Below are positions 1-4,950 of a stretch of DNA of 6,773 bases, piece by piece. This DNA comes from JBEKCP01 sp050014815 (GTDB lineage: Bacteria > Planctomycetota > Planctomycetia > Pirellulales > Thermoguttaceae). Both the position numbers and the translations under genes were made by a program. The DNA is taken from NCBI GenBank assembly GCA_050014815.1, contig JBEKCP010000344.1, positions 1 through 6,773 on the forward strand, written 5' to 3'. Positions within the stretch are counted from its first letter, which is position 1; each line of letters opens with the position of its first letter. The notes beneath the pieces were generated by a model, which was not told the origin of the DNA, did not search any database, and worked only from the letters and a program-made list of their open reading frames with translations.

Positions 1-65
1 GGTAGGTCCCGCTCGCCGAGCGGGACCCTGCGAAACGGAGTCCCGCTCGGCAAGCGGGACCTACC
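1..65. repeat. Nested palindromic intergenic repeat
   Basis: The two ends form an inverted repeat of about 26 bp (1-26 against 40-65, one mismatch at position 14) around a short spacer. Each arm is also a hairpin by itself: GGTCCCGCTCG at 5-15 pairs perfectly with CGAGCGGGACC at 17-27, and GTCCCGCT at 40-47 pairs with AGCGGGAC at 53-60. The DNA or RNA could therefore fold either as one long stem or as two small stems. No T-tract follows, so a standard intrinsic terminator is not supported. It looks like a dispersed repeat of the REP type; its full extent upstream of the window is unknown. Confidence 0.85.
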
Positions 66-321
66 ATCTTCTTGAGCCGGCATGTCCCAAGGCGCGGCAC
101 GGCCGGCGGTGGACATCCGTGTCGCACAACGGGCCGTCCTTATCCGGTCACGGCGCAGCCAGCAAATCTGACGGGAACCTGCAAGGGCGAGACGCGACAG
201 GCGGCCCGAAAGCAAACGCCGCTCAAGAAATGCCCTTTTCTTCGCAGCGGAACAGCAGTTGCATACCACGCTCTCCCTTCAGAAACGCCCCCCATCGGCG
301 TACGAACAACTCCCCTTAAGC
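66..321. other. Intergenic leader with no recognised feature
   Basis: This stretch separates the palindromic repeat from the ABC ATPase gene. Short frames at 72-344 and 119-319 have arbitrary composition, no ribosome binding site and no recognisable motif, so I do not call them genes. I see no convincing -35/-10 pair, riboswitch core or tRNA. It presumably holds the promoter of the downstream operon, but I cannot place it. Confidence 0.5.
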
Positions 322-1119
322 ATGAGCATGTTTACGATGATTGAGAAGATTTCAATCCTGAGCGGACATGGCCGCAACGGTCGCCCGGAGTCCTTCGGCC
401 GCATCGACATGACGATGGGCCAAGTGGTGAGCATCGTCGGCCCCACCGGCTCCGGCAAGACAACCTTTATCAACGACCTCGAGCTGTTTGCCGATGCGGA
501 TACCCCGACCGGTCGACGCGTCTTGATCAACGACCGGCCGGTCCCGCCCGAGTTCCGCTACAACCCGGCGCGGAATCCGATCGCCCTGATCACCCAGCAC
601 ACGACGTTCCTCTCGGACCTGCCGGTCCGCGAGTTCCTGCTGACGCATTCCCGGATACGGACCGGGGCGGAGGAGTCGCCGCTGCTGGTCCAGCAGTCCA
701 TCGAGTTCGCCAACAAGCTGACCGGCGAGCCGATCGACCTGGACAACCGCATGACGGAGCTTTCCGGCGGCCAGACCCGGGCGCTCTTGATCGCCGACGC
801 CACCGTCATCTGCAGCACGCCCGTGGTGCTGCTGGATGAGGTGGAAAACGCGGGCATTCATCGCACCCGTGCGGTGCAGTTGCTCCGGCAGTACCGCAAG
901 ATCTTCATCTTTGTGACGCACGATCCGCGGATCGCGCTGTTGAGCGACTTCCGCATCGTCATGCACCGCGGGTGCGTCACGCAGGTGCTCCACACCAACG
1001 ACGACGAGCGGGGAGTCTCGGTCCACGTGAACCGGCTGGACGACGCCCTTTCGGCGTTGCGGGACAAATTGCGCCAGGGCCTGCGGCTGGACGCCCAAGA
1101 GTTGCAGGAGGTCGCATGA
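322..1119 (+). CDS. Soluble ABC-type ATPase of a putative metallocofactor operon
   Basis: A 265-residue single nucleotide-binding domain. Visible motifs are Walker A GPTGSGKTT (40-48), a Q-loop glutamine at about 92 (LITQHTTF), the signature LSGGQ (147-151), Walker B VVLLDEVENAG (168-178, catalytic Glu173) and the switch histidine H200 in FVTHD. All catalytic elements are intact, so it should hydrolyse ATP as a dimer. There is no membrane segment and no permease gene nearby, so a cytoplasmic, SufC-like or activator-like role is more likely than transport; that is inference. Walker B continues into ENAG instead of the usual transporter pattern. The C-terminal 45 residues after the H-loop are short and unassigned. 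The stop overlaps the next start (ATGA), implying translational coupling. The start is uncertain: ATGs at 322, 328 and 337 are all in frame, none has a clear Shine-Dalgarno, and frame extension to 259 adds unlikely sequence. Automatic annotation would probably say ABC transporter ATP-binding protein. Confidence 0.85.
   Translation: MSMFTMIEKISILSGHGRNGRPESFGRIDMTMGQVVSIVGPTGSGKTTFINDLELFADADTPTGRRVLINDRPVPPEFRYNPARNPIALITQHTTFLSDLPVREFLLTHSRIRTGAEESPLLVQQSIEFANKLTGEPIDLDNRMTELSGGQTRALLIADATVICSTPVVLLDEVENAGIHRTRAVQLLRQYRKIFIFVTHDPRIALLSDFRIVMHRGCVTQVLHTNDDERGVSVHVNRLDDALSALRDKLRQGLRLDAQELQEVA
1107..1112 (+). promoter_or_regulatory. Ribosome binding site for the HypB-like GTPase
   Basis: GGAGGT lies inside the last codons of the ABC gene, 3 bases before the ATG at 1116. 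It supports choosing 1116 over upstream in-frame possibilities back to 972, which would be buried in the ABC gene. Confidence 0.75.
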
Positions 1120-1817
1120 GGGTCGTCATTTGCGCCGGACCGGCCACGACCGGCAAGACCTCCGTGCTCCGCCACATCACGCGCAAACTCCTGAAGGCGG
1201 GCAGCCGCGTGGCCTTCCTCAAGCTCGACGTGCAGTACGCCGACGAGGACGAACTGCTGGCCAAGGAGTTCGGCATCCCGACCCGCAAGGTCTACACGGG
1301 CGAATTGTGCCCGGACCACTGCCATGTGATGGTGCTGGGCGACGCGATGCGCTGGGCCGGGCAATCGGACTGCGACATCCTCCTGGTCGAAACCGCCGGA
1401 CTATGCCTGCGGTGCGCGCCTTACGTGGACGGCGGGCTGGGCCTGATCGTGCTGGAAGCCACCAGCGGCATGAACTTGCCCTTGAAGGTCGGCCCGATGC
1501 TCTCGCTGGCCGACATCGCCGTCGTGACGAAGATCGACCGCGTCTCGCAGGCCGAGCGCGAGGTGTTCCGCGCCCGGATCCAGGACGTGGCCCCCAATAC
1601 GATGGTCCGCGAGGTGAACGCCCTGCACGGAATCGGCATCGATCCGCTGGTGACGGAAATCCTCGAGACCGGCGAGGTCAACGGGCCGCTCTTCCTCCGC
1701 GGCAACCCGCCGGTGGGCACGTGCACCATTTGCGTGGGCAAGAAGGAGATCGGCTGGCAGGCGCACTTCGGCGTGGTCCGGGCATTGGAGAACCAGACGT
1801 TCTACCGGGGAGAATAG
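1116..1817 (+). CDS. HypB/UreG-like metal-binding GTPase
   Basis: A 233-residue P-loop GTPase of the SIMIBI type. Walker A is GPATTGKT (8-15). A Walker B/switch strand reads DILLVETAG (87-95), and TKID (138-141) takes the place of the guanine-specificity NKxD. In HypB the segment after switch I reads TGxxCH with a metal-binding Cys-His; here TGELCPDHCH (61-70) sits in the equivalent place with Cys65, His68, Cys69 and His70. In HypB a further metal-ligand Cys follows the ENVG motif; here CLRC (97-100) follows ETAG. A third pair, CTIC (203-206), lies near the C-terminus. The arrangement suggests GTP-controlled binding or delivery of a metal or Fe-S cluster. This is not HypB proper: the N-terminal His/Cys tail and hydrogenase neighbours are absent. 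The ATG overlaps the ABC stop by 4 bases, and a 2-base gap leads to the cysteine desulfurase, so the three genes are almost certainly co-transcribed. A CobW-like or CooC-like annotation is possible; the HypB alignment looks best by eye. Confidence 0.82.
   Translation: MRVVICAGPATTGKTSVLRHITRKLLKAGSRVAFLKLDVQYADEDELLAKEFGIPTRKVYTGELCPDHCHVMVLGDAMRWAGQSDCDILLVETAGLCLRCAPYVDGGLGLIVLEATSGMNLPLKVGPMLSLADIAVVTKIDRVSQAEREVFRARIQDVAPNTMVREVNALHGIGIDPLVTEILETGEVNGPLFLRGNPPVGTCTICVGKKEIGWQAHFGVVRALENQTFYRGE
1807..1813 (+). promoter_or_regulatory. Ribosome binding site deciding the GTG start of the cysteine desulfurase
   Basis: GGGGAGA overlaps the end of the GTPase gene and lies 6 bases before a GTG at 1820. 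The protein from that GTG begins MPDRIYFDNAATT, the normal N-terminus of NifS/IscS enzymes, so the start is well supported although it is not ATG. Confidence 0.75.
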
Positions 1818-1819
1818 CC

Positions 1820-2995
1820 GTGCCCGACCGCATCTATTTCGACAACGCCGCCACCACCGCGCCCGATCCGCGCGTGCTGGAGGCCATGCAGCCGTACCTT
1901 GCCGAGTTCTGGGGCAACCCTTCGAGCCTCTACGTCGAGGGGCGGCAGGCCCGCGAGGCCGTGGACCTGGCCAGGGCCCGGGTCGCCGGCCTGCTTGCCG
2001 CCGAGCCGGACGAAATCGTCTTCACCGGCAGCGGCACCGAGGCCGACAACCTGGCCCTGCAAGGCGTATTGCCGGCCGCCGGGCCCGCCGGCTCCCACGT
2101 GGTCACCACCGCGATCGAGCATCCGGCGATCCTGGAATGTTGCCGGCAGTTGAGACGATTGGGTGTCGCGGTGACCGAGCTGCCGGTGGACCGCGAGGGG
2201 CTCGTCGATCCGGTGGACCTGGAAGGGGCGATCCGTCCCGAGACCCGCTTGGTATCGATCATGGCGGCCAACAACGTGGTCGGTACGATCCAGCCGGTTG
2301 CCGAGTTGGCCCGGATCGCCCGTCGCCACGGCGTGCTCTTTCATACCGACGCGGTGCAGGCCGTGGGCAAGATCGCCTTCGATACCCGCACGCAGCCGAT
2401 CGACCTGCTTTCGCTCTCGGGACACAAGCTGCACGGGCCGAAGGGCGTCGGCGCCTTGTATGTCCGCAAGGGGGTTGAACTGCGGCCGCTCCTGCCGGGC
2501 GGGGGCCAGGAGCGCGGGCGGCGGTCGGGTACGGAAAACGTGGCCGCGATCGCCGGGTTGGGCCGGGCGGCCGAAATCGCCGCGGCGGACCGGCCCGGCG
2601 AGGCCGCGCGGCTGGTCCGCATCCGCGACCACCTCATCGAGAACATCCTGGCGAACATCGACAACGCCTGCCTGATCGGCCATCGCTGGCGCCGCCTGCC
2701 CGGACATGTCTGCCTTCGCTTCGACGGCATGGAAGGCGAGGCCATCAAGCTCCTCCTGGAGTTGGACAAGGAGGGCATAGCCGTTTCGTCCGGCAGCGCG
2801 TGCAGCGCGATCCACGCCGGAGGGCCCTCCCACGTGCTGGAGGCCATGGGGTTCGACCCGCTCAAGGCGCGCGGCTCGTTGCGGATTTCGCTGGGGCGGT
2901 TCAACACGGCGGAAGAGGCCGACCGGTTCCTGGAAGTGTTGCCCCGGGCCGTGGCTTCGCTCCGGCCCATCCGCCGCCTGGCCGCCGCGGGGTAA
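1820..2995 (+). CDS. Cysteine desulfurase, NifS/IscS family
   Basis: A 391-residue fold-type I PLP enzyme converting cysteine to alanine and an enzyme-bound persulfide that feeds Fe-S or other sulfur-containing cofactors. Landmarks: YFDNAATT (6-13), SGTEADN (71-77), the PLP-stacking His101 in EHPA, Asp177 and Gln180 in HTDAVQ, the Schiff-base lysine K203 in SGHKLHGPKG, RRSGTEN (234-240) and the persulfide cysteine C328 in SSGSACSA. Length and loop structure match group I (NifS/IscS) and not the SufS group. It is complete and looks fully active. No nifU, iscU or hesB scaffold is adjacent; its partners here are an ABC ATPase, a HypB-like GTPase and a Cys-rich Fe-S protein. It is therefore probably a dedicated sulfur donor for this operon, not the general housekeeping copy (inference). 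I leave the symbol blank because nifS would imply nitrogen fixation, for which there is no evidence. Confidence 0.95.
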   Translation: MPDRIYFDNAATTAPDPRVLEAMQPYLAEFWGNPSSLYVEGRQAREAVDLARARVAGLLAAEPDEIVFTGSGTEADNLALQGVLPAAGPAGSHVVTTAIEHPAILECCRQLRRLGVAVTELPVDREGLVDPVDLEGAIRPETRLVSIMAANNVVGTIQPVAELARIARRHGVLFHTDAVQAVGKIAFDTRTQPIDLLSLSGHKLHGPKGVGALYVRKGVELRPLLPGGGQERGRRSGTENVAAIAGLGRAAEIAAADRPGEAARLVRIRDHLIENILANIDNACLIGHRWRRLPGHVCLRFDGMEGEAIKLLLELDKEGIAVSSGSACSAIHAGGPSHVLEAMGFDPLKARGSLRISLGRFNTAEEADRFLEVLPRAVASLRPIRRLAAAG

Positions 2996-3003
2996 GATCC
3001 ATT

Positions 3004-3125
3004 ACTCCCCTCTCCCTCCGGGAGAGGGGCAGGGGGTGAGGGAGACCCACGCTGGGCACGGAAACCGACAAAGCAAAATCGTCGCTGACGCCCCCTCACC
3101 CTAACCCCCTCCCGAAGGGAGAGGG
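3004..3125. repeat. REP-like paired palindromic element
   Basis: The element opens with a hairpin of a 10-bp perfect stem (CCCCTCTCCC at 3007-3016 with GGGAGAGGGG at 3020-3029). It closes with a related hairpin around GAA at 3114-3116 (CTCCC/GGGAG). The flanks GGGGGTGAGGG (3032-3042) and CCCTCACCCTAACCCCC (3093-3109) are imperfect reverse complements, so the whole piece can form one long cruciform. Such C/T-rich and G/A-rich hairpin pairs are dispersed repeats in many GC-rich bacterial genomes. It separates the cysteine desulfurase from the Fe-S protein gene and may stabilise or attenuate the operon transcript. No T-tract follows either hairpin. Confidence 0.85.
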
Positions 3126-3170
3126 AACCACGAATCCGCAATTTGCAAAGGTCCATGTTTAACAGGCAAC

Positions 3171-3177
3171 GAGGAGG
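3171..3177 (+). promoter_or_regulatory. Strong ribosome binding site for the Fe-S protein
   Basis: GAGGAGG is located 6 bases before GTG at 3184. A second GTG follows immediately at 3187 and differs by one residue only. An ATG at 3155 is out of frame, so the GTG start is the best choice. Confidence 0.75.
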
Positions 3178-3183
3178 ACTATC

Positions 3184-3909
3184 GTGGTGCAAGCGGCAGA
3201 TATCGAACTTCCCGGGCTCGATTGCGGCATGTGCGGGTACCGGACCTGCGACGAGCTGCGCGAGCGGCTGCCATCCAAGCCGGACCTGCTGCGACGGTGC
3301 ATCCATCTCTCGGAGGACAAGGTGCGATCGGAAGGCGAGTCGCTGCCGATTGCCGCGACGAGTTGCCAGGCGTCGTGCGCGCCATCCTGTGACGCGTGCG
3401 CCGGACCGGCCCGGGACACCCCTCGCCGCCCGGAACAGTTGCCCTGGCAAGACAGCCTCGGCCGCGAGTTCGATTTCTACCTGGAGCACTTTCCCGAGGA
3501 GCCCGGCCCGCGCGAGATCATCCTGCCGCACAACCCGCTCATTACGCGGGAGATGGACGTCCAGGTGGGCGACATCCTGATCGGCCGGCCGCTGGGCATG
3601 TCGTGCGGGTGTCCGATCACCCACTGCGGCGTGGCCATGGAGGTCGATCGGCGCACGGGGGTCATCGTGTGGTGCGTGACCGGCCCGTTGGGTCCGCGGC
3701 AGAAGGGCTTCAAGGACCTCGGCTACTACATCGCCGAAGGTTACGAGGGATTAGTCAACGAAACGCGATGCGAGTTGAAGGTGGGCATGCGCTACTACTT
3801 CCAGCCGCGAATGTGCATGCTCCAGTGGCGGCACAGCGGACTGGTGAACTACCTCAGCCGCAATGGCAAGGTATGCCAGGTGCGAGTGGAAGGGCTGTGG
3901 ATCGGATAG
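3184..3909 (+). CDS. Cysteine-rich Fe-S protein with an N-terminal CX2CX4CX16C cluster domain
   Basis: A 241-residue cytoplasmic protein with 15 cysteines and no signal peptide or membrane segment. Residues 10-39 (GLDCGMCGYRTCDELRERL, then Cys39) match the small 4Fe-4S domain of the RnfB and CODH/acetyl-CoA synthase corrinoid Fe-S proteins (the PF04060-type pattern, by eye). A second group, CX3CX3CX2C (Cys61, 65, 69, 72), could bind another cluster. A distinct C-terminal domain from about residue 90 holds SCGCPITHCG (140-149), with Cys141, 143 and 148, followed by Cys164, 196, 211 and 231. I do not recognise this domain by name. The gene lies in the same orientation behind the ABC/GTPase/desulfurase genes and probably acts with them, as electron donor, cluster carrier or activator of a metalloenzyme (inference). 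It is set apart by the palindromic repeat and has its own strong ribosome binding site, so independent expression is possible. It ends at TAG, and the same reading frame stays open afterwards. Confidence 0.85.
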   Translation: MVQAADIELPGLDCGMCGYRTCDELRERLPSKPDLLRRCIHLSEDKVRSEGESLPIAATSCQASCAPSCDACAGPARDTPRRPEQLPWQDSLGREFDFYLEHFPEEPGPREIILPHNPLITREMDVQVGDILIGRPLGMSCGCPITHCGVAMEVDRRTGVIVWCVTGPLGPRQKGFKDLGYYIAEGYEGLVNETRCELKVGMRYYFQPRMCMLQWRHSGLVNYLSRNGKVCQVRVEGLWIG

Positions 3910-4347
3910 CCTGTCGAGGCCCATCCTGAAGTTGGCGAACACCTGGAGGCCCTCCTGGACGGGTACAAAGACCTGTCCCCCAAACTGAGGGAAAGGGCGA
4001 ATAAGCGGGGCAAGGCTCTCCAAGACGAGATCGACGTTCTCAACCGACGACTCCGCGACCTGCGGATTTCGTGGGATCAGTGCCGGCAGGACCTTGCCGC
4101 CCGGCAGGAAGCCCTCGCCTGGGCCTTCAAGACGCTGAACCAGGAGGGCCGTCACCGGCAGAAGGCGGAGGTTCTACGGGCGGTCATTGGCAAGATCATC
4201 TGCTTTCAGTCACCGCATTGCCTTCACGACAGGCCATTTACAAGGATATCGGTTCAGGAGGGGGGGATTCCACGCAAAGGCGCGAAGCCGCAAAGACGCA
4301 AAAGGGGGAGGTTCCCCACCTACGAGAATCCCGCGGCCATGGTATAA
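3910..4347 (+). pseudogene. Probable C-terminal remnant of a large serine recombinase
   Basis: This frame is the direct continuation of the Fe-S gene frame after its TAG and is open for 145 codons to TAA at 4345-4347, but contains no ATG, GTG or TTG start near its beginning. The first 100 residues or so look like real protein: charged, heptad-like helices (LRERANKRGKALQDEIDVL, then LNRRLRDLR and RQEALAWAF), followed by RQKAEVLRAVIGKIICF. Large serine recombinases end with a coiled coil and then a segment of the type RxxLLRxLVxxIxxxF, which this resembles. The tail after about 4230 is low-complexity and basic (GAKPQRRKRGR), reflecting an 8-bp tandem repeat and not a protein end. No catalytic N-terminal domain is present anywhere in the window, so this is a decayed fragment, probably left by an insertion or deletion beside the Fe-S gene. 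An unrelated coiled-coil protein is the alternative. Confidence 0.5.
4273..4304. repeat. Four-copy 8-bp tandem repeat (CGCAAAGR-like)
   Basis: Consecutive units are CGCAAAGG, CGCGAAGC, CGCAAAGA and CGCAAAAG. A related stretch GCGAAGACGCGAAGG occurs at 4454-4468, downstream of the first extended -10 copy. Arrays of this kind are common intergenic filler in GC-rich genomes and mark non-coding or decayed DNA; here the array lies inside the tail of the recombinase remnant. Confidence 0.7.
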
Positions 4348-4348
4348 T
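4340..4348 (+). promoter_or_regulatory. Extended -10 promoter-like element, copy 1
   Basis: TGGTATAAT matches the extended -10 consensus TGnTATAAT exactly. No good -35 lies 16-18 bp upstream, which an extended -10 tolerates. No intact gene follows closely, so the element is probably a relic. It shares GCC, ATGGTATAAT and a downstream GTGCT with copy 2 at 4622. Confidence 0.4.
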
Positions 4349-4428
4349 TCATCGTGCTACCCGCTCGTTGCTTGACATTGCGTCACGGTTACCGTCGGCC
4401 ACACAACCGACTTTGGGAACATAGTTAA

Positions 4429-4629
4429 GGAGTCGCAATCCTATCATCGAGGAGCGAAGACGCGAAGGACCAGCACACCCAGCGCGACAAAGTTTTCATC
4501 AGCTCCCCTGATAAGCCGCTGGCCAAAATGAGGACCGCCGACCGCGACGCGGCTTGGGTGAGAATCTGTGAGGAGATCAAGAAGGCGGCAAACAGTCCGA
4601 TCGACTCGCCGGGCAGCCAAATGGTATAA
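4429..4629 (+). pseudogene. Unrecognised open frame, possible gene remnant
   Basis: This frame has no stop for 66 codons and ends at TAA in 4627-4629. Its first in-frame ATG is at 4528, without a ribosome binding site. The translation contains a helix-like, charged piece (DRDAAWVRICEEIKKA) that looks more like protein than random GC-rich DNA, but I recognise no family. The overlapping minus-strand frames do not look better. It may be the end of a truncated gene in the decayed zone, or chance. It closes with Met-Val-stop only because the ATGGTATAAT element overlaps its end. Confidence 0.25.
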
Positions 4630-4630
4630 T
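4622..4630 (+). promoter_or_regulatory. Extended -10 promoter of the antitoxin-like gene, copy 2
   Basis: TGGTATAAT is a perfect extended -10 element (TGnTATAAT). It ends 23 bases before the ATG at 4654, which places the expected transcript start around 4637 and gives a very short leader carrying GGGAGGT. The hexamer 17 bp upstream (GATCGA) is a poor -35. Position and match make it the best promoter candidate in the window. Confidence 0.6.
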
Positions 4631-4653
4631 AGTGCTGTTGGGAGGTCCGCAAA

Positions 4654-4893
4654 ATGGGATCGCTGAAGCAGCAAGTGATCGTAGGAACCGACGGTCTGAT
4701 AGTTATCCGAGTGCCGGAACTCAAGGCTGGCTCGCGCGCCGAGGTCATCGTGGTTGGGCAGGAGGGGGGGACGGGTGGCCAGGGGCCGCGCCCCGATCTC
4801 CCGAGTCTGATTGGCTCCTGCCGCGGCATGTTCCGGTCGCCCGAGGAGGCCGATGAGCTCCTTCGCCGGGAGCGCGACGCATGGGACTCGTGA
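4654..4893 (+). CDS. Small antitoxin-like protein, toxin partner missing
   Basis: A 79-residue protein. Residues 1-34 form a beta-rich N-terminus (LKQQVIVGTDGLIVIRVPEL, then GSRAEVIVV) like the DNA-binding or dimerisation part of small type II antitoxins. A Gly/Pro-rich linker (35-47) leads to LPSLIGSCRGMFRSPEEADELLRRERDAWDS. The SLIG, SPEEAD and RRERDAW pattern is what I associate with a widespread family of short antitoxins encoded just before PIN-domain (VapC-type) toxins. GGGAGGT at 4640-4645 lies 8 bases before the ATG, and a strong extended -10 lies upstream, so expression is plausible. In such pairs the toxin start overlaps the antitoxin stop. Here an ATG at 4881 does overlap the end of the gene, but its frame reads MGLVTSRDPRR and continues without PIN-domain acidic motifs. 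The toxin appears deleted, leaving an orphan. Family assignment is from memory of the pattern; autoregulation is expected but not shown. Confidence 0.65.
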   Translation: MGSLKQQVIVGTDGLIVIRVPELKAGSRAEVIVVGQEGGTGGQGPRPDLPSLIGSCRGMFRSPEEADELLRRERDAWDS

Positions 4894-4920
4894 CGAGCCG
4901 GGACCCAAGGCGCAATGCCC

Positions 4921-4941
4921 TTCCGCCTTCCGCCTTCCGCC
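4921..4941. repeat. Three-copy 7-bp tandem repeat TTCCGCC
   Basis: Three perfect consecutive TTCCGCC units are followed by a C-rich run. They fill the 57 bases between the converging antitoxin-like gene and the dehydrogenase gene. No hairpin terminator for either gene is visible. The repeat lies where the missing toxin would have continued. Confidence 0.75.
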
Positions 4942-4950
4942 CTCCCCCTT

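Noticed and set aside
66..321. Cobalamin or other riboswitch before the ABC gene
   Set aside because: I looked because of the cofactor context, but found no recognisable conserved core and no supporting stem arrangement.
72..344. Two overlapping + strand frames (72-344 and 119-319) before the ABC gene
   Set aside because: No ribosome binding site, no family motif, composition typical of random GC-rich DNA, and one runs into the ABC coding region.
352..1098. 248-codon minus-strand frame opposite the ABC gene
   Set aside because: It lies antisense to a gene with every ABC motif intact; its translation is His/Gln/Arg-rich shadow sequence.
1130..1819. Upstream extension of the cysteine desulfurase frame by 230 codons
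   Set aside because: It overlaps the GTPase gene in another frame, is Arg/Gly-rich, and the GTG at 1820 with GGGGAGA gives the normal NifS start.
3007..3029. Intrinsic terminator after the cysteine desulfurase
   Set aside because: The hairpin is strong but is followed by GCAGGGGG and not a T-tract, and it belongs to a repeat element.
1802..3624. Long minus-strand frames (1802-2833 and 2341-3624) opposite the desulfurase and Fe-S genes
   Set aside because: These are shadows in high-GC DNA; the second reads through the palindromic repeat with the telltale SPSPPAPLPEGEG translation.
4372..4400. TTGACA at 4372-4377 as a -35 box
   Set aside because: No -10-like hexamer lies 16-18 bp downstream and no gene follows.
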